Source of the DNA: Liquidambar formosana
Taxonomy: Eukaryota; Streptophyta; Magnoliopsida; Saxifragales; Altingiaceae
Assembly (NCBI GenBank): GCA_039720395.1
Contig: CM077832.1
Span: forward strand, 28,445,763-28,509,762
Length of the DNA: 64,000 nucleotides
Reading direction: 5' to 3'
Part shown: positions 1-12,576 of the stretch, in pieces
Position numbering within the stretch: position 1 is the stretch's first letter
Layout: each line of letters opens with the position of its first letter
Position numbers and translations under genes: made by a program
Notes under the pieces: generated by a model
Database searches by the model: none
The model's input: only the letters and a program-made list of their open reading frames with translations
Told to the model about the DNA's origin: nothing

Positions 1-2298
1 GGCACTTAACCACTTGGGTCTAGCACCCACACATGGGCGGACCATGGGTTTGGGTCACGACCCAATGACCCATATATTAACATCACAATTCTTCATGGAA
101 TTAGTGCTAAAGAATTTGTACATTGACTGCAGTTTATTCACTTTCAAATTTGGAGGCCCCATTGAAATGGAATCAATGCATTAGTTTTTCAAGAAGTATA
201 CCCTCTGAAAAGCCAACACTCAGCACCTATGTCATGCTAGCACAGTGGAAATCTTCTCACTTGTTGAGCGGATGATCTCAATGTCAAGTTCATGGAGGAG
301 TATTGCTACTAATTTGTTGATATTAGGAGGGATTAGGTGGTAGGGATAGGTCCTATATATGGATTGTTTATTAAAAAAGAAAATAAAATAAAGCAACACT
401 CAGAAATAAACATGTTCCTCTGCTAATTAGTAACAGATAGGCGCCAATGGAATCTGTGCTAGAAAAAAAAATGAAAGTGGTCTTCTCCAGCTTATTTGAA
501 AGATGAGTGAACTAGCACATATGAAATTGCAGGTCTTCTCCAGCTTCTCAAACGCCGAGGAATGAATAAGCGCCGATGGAGGAATAAATTAAACAAATTA
601 ATTGCAGAAGGCCACCAATTCCCTACAGTTGTAAGGTCTTCCCCTTGTCCCTTGGGGGTCTGTTTTATGCATCTCTTTCTCCAAAACTAAACCTTATTCA
701 CGCATGCATCGTGTCTGAATTGGAGCGCAATTTGGTATAAGCCATTGATGCCACATTTGAAACCCATGATTAAAGAGCAATTCTATAGATCACAATCCCT
801 GATGTCGATCAACATGGCCTATCATTTTTGCAACTTTAATATCCAAACCCAACCCCACACCTCCCAGAAAAATAAATAAAAATAAAGGAGATGGGGAAGG
901 TGAGAGGTCAAGATCCACAAACTAACACGTTCAATTGTTTAAATTGAAGCCTTTTGACTAACCTATTCTTCAACCAAAGCTATTTTTCACAGGGCTTAAA
1001 AGATTAGGTTAAATCAAACAAACAAAGCCATGCATTCAACTATGTCAATTTTTGTATATCACATCTACTAATTAATAGGGATCCATTTTCTATATTTGCA
1101 TTGCCAAATTATGGCTACTCAGACTTCCTGAACCTATAGATAGATCAGTCAAAAAAAAAAAAAAAAAACCCAAAGAGGCAAAAGAAGGGTAACAAATGAA
1201 AAGCATGCATCCAAATGCCTCTTTAATTGGCAGTTTCACTTCTCACTTTTTACATGGATATTGCCAAAAATTATGACATTTACTAATTGGAGACAGGCCC
1301 CACACATATAGTTTTTGTATAAGACAAAATTTATGGGAGTGGCCATGAGGGAGTATTGAGAGTTGGAGACTTTTTGCTTGGCAAGAAACCTTAGAACCCT
1401 TCACCCCTCTTTGATATATTAAATATTAAGCTGATAAGACAAATACTACATTCAAACCCTCTCCACTTTTCAACTAGGGAAGGGGGAGCTACATAATTAT
1501 AGCTTTTATTAACTCTTAGCTGCCTTTTCTTATTGCATCACTCATGTCTCCCCTCCTGCATTAGGTTTGCACTTTCTTAAGAGAAATGTTATGTATAGTA
1601 TCAAAATACAGCACTCATGTGACACTATATGTATTGATCAAAATTTCATTAATTTATTTAACAAATATCGGGTTAGTGCTGTACGAGGTTACTGTATGAA
1701 GGGTGGTTAGTATAACACCGCCCCATTCTAAACCACTATTAAGGGAAGGCATATTCACACATACCTGATACCTCCCCCAGTTGCTGAGAAAAAGCAAAAT
1801 AAAAAAGACAGAAAAAAAAAGAAAAAAAAAAAAGGAAATATTCTTCCCCCCCACCTCTTTTTGATGCGCTAGCTGTAGAACGATTAAAATATTCGTCCAC
1901 CCTACCTCTTTTTGTCTCTCTTTTCGGTAGTCTAAGCTCCAGTGCTCTTTTTTTTTTTTTGTTTAAGTGTTGATTACCTGTGAAAGGTTGGCCGCCTAAC
2001 TTTCATTAACCAACGGTTCACTAAAATCCAAGAGAAGTTTCACAAGCGCTAGCTGTAAAACGTTTGAAATATTCTTCCCCCTTCTTTTTGTCTCTCTTTT
2101 CTGGGCTCTAGCCTCCAGTGCTATTTTTTATTTTTATTTTTTCATTTTACTGGTAACCCATGAAACCTGCTTGACATTTGCTTAACAGTAGTAATCCACT
2201 CCCTTCTAGCGCTTAACAATTATACTCCACACGCTTCTTTCTGGGTATTTTCATTGGAGCTCGATTTCTGCAAGAAAAGAGAGAGATAGAAGAAAAAC
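1..2298. other. Non-coding region upstream of CNL-A
   Basis: No convincing gene is visible. The region is AT-rich with poly-A and poly-T runs. From about 85 it matches 23901-29723 of copy B, apart from the 3.56 kb solo-LTR insertion in copy B. A TTGAC core, as in WRKY-bound W boxes, occurs near 2171, about 130 bases before the CNL-A start codon. Its function is inference only. Confidence 0.7.
1866..2123. repeat. Direct repeat in CNL-A 5' region
   Basis: Two diverged copies of an approximately 80-base segment lie at about 1866-1947 and 2046-2123. Both begin GCGCTAGCTGTA and contain TCTTTTTGTCTCTCTTTTC followed by an AGTGCT motif. The same pair occurs before CNL-B at about 29285-29550, so it predates the A/B duplication. 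It may belong to the promoter or 5' leader. Confidence 0.65.
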
Positions 2299-4897
2299 AT
2301 GGCTGAGATAGCTGTGAACCTTGTTATTGACAAGTTGGCTCCTTTGCTCATCCAAGAGGTGAAACTGTTGATGGGTGTCCGCCACGAAGTGAAGCGGATC
2401 AAAGATGATCTAGAGAGCATTCAATCTTTCCTGAAGGATGCAGATGGCAAGACAGAGATCAACCATAGCATCAAGACTTGGGTGAAACAACTGCGAGAAG
2501 TTTCTTATGACATGGAAGATGCGATCGACGAATATTTAGTACTTCACTCGGCAGAAGGTGCGGATCATCAACGCGGATGCACCGCTTTTCTCCAAAAAGC
2601 ACTCTGCTGCGTCAAAAAATTGGGACACCGCCATGAGATAGCCGATCGGATTCAGCAGATCAGAACGAAGATACAACGATATCAAGGAAAGACGCGACCT
2701 TAACTTGGTTTCCTTAGAGCAAGGCTGCAGCACTGGCGTTCAAAGTGTCCCTCGACCGGAGTCCCTATTCATTGATGAAGCTGACCTTGTGGGTATTGAG
2801 GAGCCTAAGCGCCAACTAATTGATTGGTTGGAAGAGACAAAATCGGTACGTTCTGTGTTTTCTTTGGTAGGCATGGGTGGACTTGGCAAGACCACACTTG
2901 CCAGGAAAGCCTTTGACAAGGGGAAAAAGGAATTTAATTGCAGTGCTTGGATCACTGTCTCTCAATCGTACAAGACAGAGGAGATCCTAATGGAGATGAT
3001 GAAGCAGTTCAACAAGACGGCCGAGGGAATCAACACAACGGATCAGCTAATTGGCAAACTGAGGGAGGATTTACAAGAAATGAGGTACCTGGTTGTATTT
3101 GACGATGTGTGGGTAGTACAATTTTGGGAATCTATAAACTATGCCTTACCCTTTAATGGAAAGGACAACAGGATAATTATCACAACACGTCACCGTGAAG
3201 TTGCTTCATTTTGTGTAAAATCTTCTACTGATGTAGTCTATGAACTCCCTCCTCTACCTCAAGAAAAGGCCTGGGAACTCTTCTGCAAGAAGGTGTTCCA
3301 ATCCGAATGCTGTCCCAAAGAGTTGGAGCAATTCTCTCTTGATATTGTCAAAAAATGTCAAGGGTTGCCACTTGCAATTGTGGTAATAGGCGGTGTTTTG
3401 TCAATGAAGAACAGGGCTGCATCCCAGTGGCAACTGTTTCGTGATAGTCTCCCATCCGAGTTAGAAAGCAATACCCGACTTCAAACTATCCCAAGAATAC
3501 TATCCCTCAGTTACCAAGACTTACCTTACTACCTCAAATCTTGTTTGTTGCACTTGGCCATCTTTCCAGAGGATTATTCCATTCGCTGTTCGCGTTTGAT
3601 ACGTCTATGGATAGCTGAAGGTTTTGTTAAAGAAACCAAGGGCAAAACCTTGGAGGATGTCGCTGAAGAATACCTAAATGAGCTTATGCAAAGAAGTTTG
3701 GTTCAAATATCACTGGTGGATTCAACTGGGCGAGTTCGACGATGTCAACTCCATGATTTGATGCGTGAGATCCTCCTTTCCAAGTATAGGGAGTTCAATT
3801 TTTGTCAAATTGTGACAGCAAAGGAGGACTTGATGAGTTGTGATGGTTCAATCCGGCGCCTATCAATGCAGAACTATGAAGAGTATATTCCAGAGAGCAC
3901 TGATATGTCAAAAGTTCGATCAATTTTTCTGTTTGAGAAAAATGCCTTGCCAAAGCAACTTACCAATACCTTCTTTACAAAGTATAGGCTTTTAAAAGTA
4001 TTGGATTTTGAACATGCTTCTTTAGAAAATGTTGCTGAAGAAGTTGGTAATCTATTCCACTTGAGTTACTTGAGTGTGCGAGGCACACGTGTACGCACGC
4101 TTCCAAAGTCCATTGGTAAGTTGCACAACCTACAGACCTTAGATTTAAGACGATGTGGTGTGGATGAGCTGCCAGTAGAGGTCATTGGGCTCCGCAGGCT
4201 GCGACATCTTCTTGCCTTGAAGTGTTGGGCTGGAACTGTGAGTGGAGTGAAGATGCCAGAGGGGATTGGATGTTTAGAGGCTTTGCAGAAGCTATCCCTT
4301 GTGCAAGCGGATGGCAGTGACTGCTTACTCATAGAATTGAAGAAGTTGAGACAATTGAGGAGGTTGGGGATTACAGAACTGAAAAGAGAAAACGGGATGG
4401 CTCTGTGCGCTGCAGTTGAGAAGATGAACCACCTACTCTCATTGAATGTTGCTTCCATTAATGACGAGGAACTCCTTGATATGCAATCCATATCTTCTCC
4501 TCCTCCACTCCTTCAACGTCTCTACTTGAATGGGCGTTTAGAGAAGTTGCCGGACTGGATTTCCAAACTTGATAACCTAGTGAAAATACGATTATTTGAA
4601 TCGAGGTTGTCAGATGATCCGCTTCATGTTTTTCAATCATTGCCTAATTTATTGGAGCTTCGGCTCTATGAAGCATATGATGGTGAGCACCTTCATTTTG
4701 AGGCTAGTGGATTTCAAAAACTGAAGATATTACTACTCTGGGGTATGAATAAATTGAGTTTGGGGACGATAGACCAAGGGGCACTACCTCTTCTTGAAGA
4801 ACTAGGGATTATGCTTTGTCCACGTTTGGAAGCTCAAGGGATTGTCGACTTGAGAAGCCTCAGAGAATATCAACAACATGGAGGAGGCCCACATTAA
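2299..4897 (+). pseudogene. CNL-A: CC-NB-ARC-LRR resistance protein (RPM1-like), frameshifted
   Basis: This encodes an intracellular immune receptor of the CC-NBS-LRR class. ATG at 2299 opens an Rx-type coiled-coil domain with an EDVID-like motif (MEDAIDEY). One extra base near 2679 (CGATATC here, CGTATC in copy B) causes a stop at 2701-2703 after 134 residues. The other frame then carries everything else without interruption: P-loop GMGGLGKTT (about 2870), kinase-2 LVVFDDVW, RNBS-B, GLPL, RNBS-D, an LHDL form of the MHD motif, and a C-terminal LRR region ending HGGGPH. Removing the extra base would give 865 residues, normal for the family. The first ATG in the second frame lies within the P-loop, so downstream initiation would not give a working NB domain. 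It is probably a recent pseudogene; a sequencing error is possible. Confidence 0.88.
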
Positions 4898-5014
4898 TTA
4901 TTGGCAAGGACGCCCACATTTCCATTATAAGCTTAAAGGAAGACAAATGATCAAAACCTTCAATCTGTGTTAATATATTCAAATACGTTGGTTCTTCGTT
5001 GATGCATTTACAAG

Positions 5015-5478
5015 GTGAGTCGTTTGTTCCTTTGGTTTTCTAAATAGGAGTAGCTAGAAATTAAACAATTAGGGTATATATTAGGTAGATAATATGAAAG
5101 ACTAAAATAATTCGAAATTCCAAGACAATGATGATGATCACTATCACAAACAAGAGTAAATTTGTTATTTCAATATTAGGTAATATAAATATAATTGTTT
5201 AATTTTCATTTGGATGCCCCAAAAGAGATAGAATAGGAGAAGTAGTTAATTAGTTATTGTTAATATATCATCTTTTAATGTTATAAAATCGAGCTTTTAT
5301 TTGTTTCAATGCAAGATTTAAATTATTAGTTGATGTGTTTAGTGTTACAATAACAATAACAGTAGGTTCGTTACTTATGTATAGAAGTGTTGGCATCTCT
5401 AGCCTAGTACAGTACTAATCCAATTTGCATTACTTTATCTTGATTGATTGATTCATTCTCTATTGAAATGGATTGCAG
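5015..5478 (+). other. Candidate 3' UTR intron of CNL-A
   Basis: A consensus donor (CAAG|GTGAGT) follows the CNL-A stop by about 117 bases, and a good acceptor (GATTGCAG) ends at 5478. Both sites are kept in copy B (32429 and 34289), where the interval is much longer because of an insertion. This suggests an intron in the 3' UTR. It is inferred from splice-site consensus and conservation only. Confidence 0.4.
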
Positions 5479-6409
5479 ACAATTTGCTGCTGGAGGGATT
5501 CACTTCTTGCAATATATATACGGGATTTATGTCAAAAATCAGTTAACTGGGTTGTGGGCTTAGTATTCAGTCTTATGTAGTGAATATAAGGGGTTTACGT
5601 TGTGTATTACTTTGAATTATTCCATCCATGCATGATATTCATGCCTATGTAATGTTATAATTTGTCAAACATATTATAGACTTGGATGCATATTTTATGG
5701 TCGAAGTGATACTCGTTTTATTTTTAATTTACTTATTTTCTACATAGTGTTCTTAAAAGCTCTGTTCCTTGAGCGAAATTTCCCGCATTGCCTAGATACT
5801 GCATATTATTTTTTTTGCTTTGTAATTTTATGGCTAGATGCTTTTGCTATGTAAATGCAGTCTAATTGCCTGTATAAGTATGGGGTGTTTCACATGAACC
5901 GTTAAAGGGATTAGTTTTGACTCAATTCTCAGCGAGAATAATGCTTGAGATACTGCTAATCGTTAATTTAAATAAATATGTAACTGTTATTGCTGTTTAT
6001 TCCATGTCATCATATGATGCAATCTCTAACACATTATAAATTCGACATATTACACTTTACCCTTTAAGTAAAGTCCATTTGCACTTTTTCATCCTAAAGT
6101 CTATCTATCTATCTATATATATATATATATATACACACAAAAAATCCTGATCAAAGTGAGTACGTGCTCACCTAACCTATATCAATACCATGCATTAGAG
6201 GTTGTAGCCCTTATATTAGCACATGCTCACCTAATTGTTATCTTCTCTCTATATATAAATAAACATGCCCCTATTGTTTCTTATGATCTTGTATCCCTTT
6301 ACGTACAAAATAGGTAAGTGAAAACAATGGCAGATAATATATCCAATCTTTCAAAGAATAGGGTGTATGAAAAAATTGAAAATGGACCAAACTTGAAGAA
6401 GGTGAGATA

Positions 6410-6680
6410 CTCTCTCCGTCCCACAAAGATAGGGCAGGTTTGACAAATCACGGAGTTTAAGAAAGGGCCATCATTGCATTGACTTGTATTAATTAAATTT
6501 TATCTTTCCAAAAATACCCTCAACTTTTTTGCATTGGGTTTTGTGTTAAAAGGTATCATTGAAATAACAAAGGGTATTGTAGGAAACTTATAAAAATAAT
6601 GATCCGACTTTTCAAAGTGGACAAATATTTTGGGAAAAAAACAGTTACAAATATGGCCTATCTTAATGGAACGGAAGGAG
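6410..6680. mobile_element. Stowaway-like MITE, present only in copy A
   Basis: This 271-base insertion starts CTCTCTCCGTCCC and ends GGAACGGAAGGAG, an imperfect terminal inverted repeat, and is flanked by TA on both sides. Copy B has the empty site (one TA at 35450-35451, GAGATATAATTTTGG). TA target duplication and CTCC/GGAG ends are typical of Tc1/mariner-derived Stowaway MITEs. It has no coding capacity. Confidence 0.8.
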
Positions 6681-6980
6681 TATAATTTTGAAGGAATTAT
6701 AGATTGGCTTGATTATGGGTAAATAATTACACATCAATACAAATGACTACTAACTTAAATAAGAATGACTACAAAATGTAATTATTTGCCCATAGCAAGA
6801 CCAATCTGTAATTACCCTAATAATTTTTTATAATTTATGAGCACATAGGTACAAAAATAATCAACACTCACATCCCTAACAAACTCATGTATCAAAAGGG
6901 AAAATTACAAAAATTCTCAATTCGTAAACACCCACACCCCACGCATTCATTATCTCATATTGAAAAATTGTCTCCAATAA

Positions 6981-9900
6981 TCATACTATGATTTTCATCT
7001 TGAAAACGGGCAAACAAAAATGATCCAACCAGGTGGCCACATTACCCCTGCGCTGACACATCAAAAATTCAAATACAAACTTTTGCTCCTCTGCTCCACT
7101 CGGCAGTCCTTTATCCGCCATCTCTCCAAGAGCAGCTGCCGTTGAATCGCTTATGCCCAAAAGATACTGCAAGCGGGAAAGTTTTTCAGGTGCTGGGTCA
7201 CTCTTCAGGTATATAGCGAACAGATCAGCAAGCTCCTCTGTCACCTCCCACGATAACGGTTCTGATGGTACGGCCTTGTCACAGGCTAGTAAGTCATTAA
7301 GCGAGGAAACCTGCAATAGCAGATGGAAAGTATTCAGACCTAACTATCCATACTCGCAACTCCAACACACTGCATTTACACTAGATATTAATCTAACAAG
7401 AAGCTATAAGCAATTTCTTATAGAATCCATACCACTCCTGGCCGGTTTCTCTGCCTTAATAGTGCTACAGCCTGAATCAGCGAGTTTGATAGTCTACTTC
7501 GTGCAAGATCCTGAACAACCACTTTAGCCTTCTCAGCATTAATATAGAGATCTAACGGGATTTTGTGATACACATCCTCCTCATCAAACTCTCCAGCGCC
7601 CGACGAGAAAATTTGATCTACAGTTTTTTTGAAGAGGTTCACTCGAAGGTTTTCAGGTATCATACTGTCTAAATTGACATTCCCTTCCTTAAGTTCTCTT
7701 ATCTGCTTTATACTGAGCCTCCCCTGACTGACAGCAGTTTCAATGGCAGCTGCCATTTTTGTACTCGTGATGCTCTTAATTACCTGTTGTGCACACTCAG
7801 GGGGCAGGCCAACTTGCTTTTGTACCTCATTGAGCTGCTCCATCCTGGCTTTCGTCTATTGTCCATCAGCTAAAATCACCTCGGCTTGTTGCCTGAAAGC
7901 TTGCTCAGCTAAGCTCCTATGGACTTCCACAATCTCTTTACCAGTCAAACCTAGGATCCCACCAAGTTGGTTTAGCAAAAGATAATCTGAATCATCCTTC
8001 TTTGTGGTGATTTGAGCACCAAATGGAATCCTGGTGACTTCTCCGGTTAAACAAAACAGCAAGTATGTCTTGTAAAGGTCGGTTCTATCTCTTTCGGGGA
8101 GGTCATCCTTGAGAGTTATCTCTGTCTGACCTGGCTTTCCCAACTTTGCAGCAAGTTCCTCGCTGGGTTTTATTTTTCGGAGTGTCTGAAGGGACTCCCA
8201 TTCCTCTTCCTCATCCTCATCCTCTTCAATTTGTTTTTCTTCCTCCTTGATAGGCTCTTCTGGCTTTGTATCAGATGATTCTCCTTTTATGTCTGCTACC
8301 AATTCGGTCACAACCAACGTGTTGAATGCGATCATCTTCTTGAGTTCTTTTGCGGCCTCAGTACGGTTCCCAATTGCCCGTGATCGTTTTATGTAGTTCA
8401 TGAAAATTTTCCGGACCTGCATAAATAACAGAAATCATTTCAATAAACATGTTCACTCTGGATATCAATTTATCTTTGGCATCCTGAATATTTCTCACAA
8501 GCAGTAAAATATTTCAAGGCTAGTGGAGAAGTATTCAGCCTCCCAGCAGATCTATGATCAGCATCATTTACCATTCAGCAATTCATGTGCTTCCAGTCTC
8601 AGAAAATGGACCAAACAAACAATGAACCAAAAATCAAACTGACTCAATAGTTCCCAGTTAATTATTAAGACCAATCATTAGCATCAAGTGATTAAAATGA
8701 TTTCAAGATTTATATGCCATGATGCATGCAATGTTTTATGGTAATAAGAATTCTTAAAAATAAAGGAAGAATATACAAAAGACAAAAAAGATCACCCGTT
8801 GGGTGAAGGGGCTTCCACCAAAATCCAAATGACAAATTATCCTGCAAGGTACTATCCCAGAAAATGAAAAAGAAAAAGAAAAATATATGTTACATCCCTG
8901 CCTGCCGAACTAATCTCTAAAGACTTTATCTTTCCTCATTTTCTTGGATAAGAAAAGAAGAAAAACTTCACAATTGGTTCAATAACTTGCCCAAAATAGA
9001 ACGTATCTATTTGTTGTGGGTTAACGAGCATACAAACCAGGAAAAAAAAAAATGTTCAGTGAAAAACCTAAGGTCCTGTTTGGATAAGCTTCTACTTCCT
9101 GTTTTTTACTTTTAAAAGTAAATAAATGAAATTTTTTGATAGTTTTTTTATAATGCAAAATTTTGATAGTTACTTTTAAAAGTCGAGGTAGCAGGAATTT
9201 CTTACTTCCTCAACTTTTAAAAGTAACTTCCAAAATATTTTGCACTCAACTTTCACTTTTATCACTTTTGAAAGTAAAAAACCTGAAGTAGAAGCTTATC
9301 CAAACAGGCCCCGAGTTTGCAGTCTTATTTTCCATTTTTTTTCTTTTTTAGATATCAGGACGTTCCTTGGGAATACTTACACACCCAACTAATCCCCCTG
9401 GGCACATGCACCCAACCTAAGTTTGCTGTCTTAGCACTCTTCAGTTACTTCCCTGTAATATTTATGAGGACAATGGTGAACTATTCACCAGGGCAAGTCC
9501 AAAAATTCTGAAGCTTGACATAGAGGAGCTGAGTCTGGCCTCAAGGCTTCAAGCTGGACAACAAGCTCAGGTCAAGTTTCAACACCTCAGACTGAGATCA
9601 ATAAGACCTCAGCCAGCCAAAATTGCTCATTGATGACTGATGAGAAACCCCCTTCAAACAGAGACGAACTGATGCTTCTGACAAAAAAATTCAATATATA
9701 TATATATATACTCACATTAATTCCTGAACAATTTATTCAAAACAGTGCTGGGAGTGAATACTTACTGCCTTACTAGCAATAGACATGGCAGCCTCCCTTG
9801 TTAAGCGCAAGCCATGTGCAGCCTTTCTAACAGATTGCTTGACATCAGCATCATATCCATCGACTCCGGAAGCAATTGCATCCTTCACAACCTGAAATTG

Positions 9901-11299
9901 ACCACCAGGTAATTTGTAAACAGGTCTACAAATATAGTTACAAATAAAAATTAAATAAGAACAGTTAAAACTAAGAAACTAGCTAATTTCCATGTTTAAG
10001 AGTCCAAATTGCCATGTGGTTCAGATTCCAAGCTGCTTTATGAGTAAATTAATCAACTTCCTCTAGAAGGGTTACTCTATTTTATAACCCACTAATGGGC
10101 GATCATGCATGCAAGAAGCAAAATGTTTTCAAGCAATCCGGATCCTGATTAACTTGTACACAACTCAGTTCCAAAGAGACACCATTGTGGGCATCATTAC
10201 CAAATGAACATTTTTTTTTTCCACTGACTGATGAGAACTTTCCTCGACATCTTCTGCAAAACCCCATTACTCAATCTTGCCATTTTGGCCTCCACAAAAA
10301 TTGAATATTGTGGCTTTTGCCCTCATGCTTAGCATACTGACAAACTGTGGCATCGAAGTATATGCCTGACCAAGCACCTACTCTTTTATATCCATAAACC
10401 TATTGCCACCCAATTTGTTCTACTAGGGGAAGGACAAACCCTTACGACATCATCTCAGCACAGCACGTTAATTCCACCATTGACTCAAAATCTATCTAAA
10501 TGGCATGTGAAATTACTAGAAAACTTGCAGCAAGGAATAAAATGTAAAAAAAAAAAAAAAGAAAAAAGAAAAAAAAAAAAAGAAAAGAAGACTAAAATAT
10601 AAGAAAAATTATAAGAAATGATATAAAATTTAAATTTTAAAAATAGTGAAGATAGAAATTTTTATTTTTTAATTTTATTTTTTAATGATAACCGCTGTTA
10701 GAGTTTTTTATGCTTGGGTCTCCAAAAATTATAAGCGATATGGATGAAATGAAGAGTTTTTAAAGTTTGGGTCGTTAAAAAAGCAATTTGATGAAGTAAA
10801 TGTATGTATTAAAGAAAACGCAAAGCCCAAGTACATAAGGAATATACAAGAACTAGGTTTGGGTCTCTTGAAATTATAAGAGATATAGATAAAAAAAGAG
10901 AAATTTGGGTATCTTATAAAAGTCATATGGCCTGTTGACCTGACTTTTTTAAAATTATAAAATTGATAAAGACAGCCACATATGCACCACATAAGAGGAG
11001 AGAAAATATTGGCCTGAACATTACTTATATACACAAGTATAAGGCATACAAACAAAACCATTAGAGGGGCCGGTCCTATAGAATCGCTACTGTAATATGA
11101 CAACTAGGAATCTTATATGGTGAATAACAGAAGACCCCAATTACCTTTTCAAACAAACTGCCACAAATATCTGCATGAGCAGCTTCCACAGTTTGCTGAG
11201 GTATACATAGCATGACTCGTAACCGCAGCAAAACAGCAACATCCTCATCATTCAGCTCTCCTTTAGTTATGAATTGCTGGAGCTTTTGCCGGTAAATTT
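6981..11299 (-). pseudogene. TIC110 3' fragment (exons 12-15), broken
   Basis: This is the duplicated 3' end of TIC110, the chloroplast inner-envelope import protein. By comparison with the full gene, the exons are 11299-11145, 9891-9766, 8416-7433 and 7310-6981, with splice sites kept. A nonsense change (TTG to TAG, just after residues ILADGQ) stops the frame at about 7856-7858 in the large exon. The normal stop at the end is lost: the frame runs about 29 codons past the conserved FVF end to 6981. The large exon is 12 bases shorter than in the full gene because of a smaller acidic repeat. Exons 1-11 are missing, with no promoter or start, so it is a truncated pseudogene. Confidence 0.93.
9072..9310. 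mobile_element. MITE in intron of TIC110 fragment (copy A)
   Basis: An approximately 240-base element has long terminal inverted repeats: left CCTGTTTGGATAAGCTTCTA, and the right end is its reverse complement (GCTTATCCAAACAGG). The interior is rich in ACTTTTAAAAGTAA-type palindromes. The same element sits at the matching place in copy B (37880-38118), so it predates the duplication. The superfamily cannot be fixed without a clear target-site duplication. Confidence 0.75.
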
Positions 11300-11511
11300 C
11301 TTTAAATAAAGTAAACACATCAGACTCCATGGCACATAAATATTTGCAATTTGCACAATGTCAAGAAACACAACATAAAATCCTTATTTCTTATTCTGTT
11401 GCTCCATCTTACAAACATGTTGAACCTTGTAGAAGGGGAGATTCTGGATTCAATATAATAAGCAAGGAATGTACAGAGAGAGGTCGGCACGTGAGGAAAT
11501 TTGCAGAGAAA

Positions 11512-11759
11512 TATAGAAAAACTAAATTCTCATTGATGATAGAATTGACTGATTACAATGGTTTAAATAGAAGTCTAAATATAGACTAAATATGGAAAGG
11601 AGATCACCTAAGATTAATCAAATATTCATCCTCCTAATCAAATCACACCAACCCAATCTCAAAGATTAGGATTGAGATACGTATCTCAATTACATTATTG
11701 TAATGATTCAACATATCTCAATTACATTATTGCAATGATTCTACTTTTATTCTCTTACA
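11512..11759 (-). repeat. 3' LTR of the TRIM
   Basis: This 248-base direct repeat matches 12329-12576 with only a few substitutions. In element orientation it begins TGTAAGAG and ends TTTTTCTATA, so the 3' end is not the usual CA. Confidence 0.9.
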
Positions 11760-12328
11760 TTCCCCCTCAAATTCATGAGGATTTTTTTTGCAAAAAATCT
11801 TCATGGATTTGCCATTAAATCCTTGCCTTATTGCTCGTTTGCATGTTTTTCTGGGTGTCCTTCCACCATTAGATTCTACTAGCGAATATCGTTTGAATGG
11901 AAATTGAGAACAAAGATAAGCCTGATAGGCTAAAAAGGAGGGTCTCTATGGGCCAGGGCTTCTTTGTGCCACGACGTGCCTCAATGGACCAAACTTGGGC
12001 TTTCCAAAGTCGTCAAGTTTTTTTTTTCTTGTTCTTCTTCTTCCTTCAAACGAACCATTAGTCCAAGGTTTTGAAACCCGATTGAACTTTTGCACAAGCA
12101 AAAAATTGATGACAGAGAGGAACATCGTAGACATTTGAATATAACAAGGCAACTCAGTTATTTGATGAGAGAACGAAGGTTTTTTTTTTTTTTTTTTTTT
12201 TTTGGTGAAATACTAGAGAGAGAAAATAAAACAAAAGTTTAAACCGGACGGGCGACAGAGCGTTGCCCGCCGGAAGCGTGGAAGTTGTTAAAGAAAAACT
12301 TAGGTCCCACCGACCCGCTCTGATACCA

Positions 12329-12576
12329 TATAGAAAAACTAAATTCTCATTGATGATAGAATTGACTGATTACAATGGTTTAAATAGAAGTCTAAACATA
12401 GACTAAATATGGAAAGGAGATCACCTAAGATTAATCAAATATTCATCCTCCTAATCAAATCACACCAACCCAATCTCAAAGATTAGGATTGATATACGTA
12501 TCTCAATTACATTATTGTAATGATTCAACATATCTCAATTATATTATTGCAATGATTCTACTTCTATTCTCTTACA
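12329..12576 (-). repeat. 5' LTR of the TRIM
   Basis: This 248-base direct repeat lies immediately beside the Met-tRNA primer-binding site, which fixes the element's orientation. Confidence 0.9.

Larger units (their letters stand above)
4898..6980. other. Convergent spacer between CNL-A and the TIC110 fragment
   Basis: This AT-rich spacer separates the 3' ends of two convergent loci. It contains the candidate 3' UTR intron, a short AT microsatellite near 6112-6133 and a Stowaway-like MITE. No open reading frame of note was seen. The corresponding region of copy B is 32316-35858. Confidence 0.6.
11512..12576 (-). mobile_element. TRIM-like non-autonomous LTR retrotransposon
   Basis: This is a complete small element of 1065 bases, oriented on the minus strand. 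Two 248-base LTRs (11512-11759 and 12329-12576) are nearly identical and flanked by the 5-base target duplication AGAAA (11507-11511 and 12577-12581). Read on the minus strand, the 5' LTR is followed by TGGTATCAGAGC, a primer-binding site for initiator-Met tRNA (within 12317-12328). A purine tract TTTGAGGGGGAA precedes the 3' LTR (about 11760-11771). The 569-base interior has no gag or pol. It probably depends on a Copia-type element for movement. Confidence 0.92.

Noticed and set aside
4066..4491. Minus-strand open frame across the CNL-A LRR region
   Set aside because: It is the antisense shadow of the LRR coding sequence; a similar shadow is found in CNL-B.
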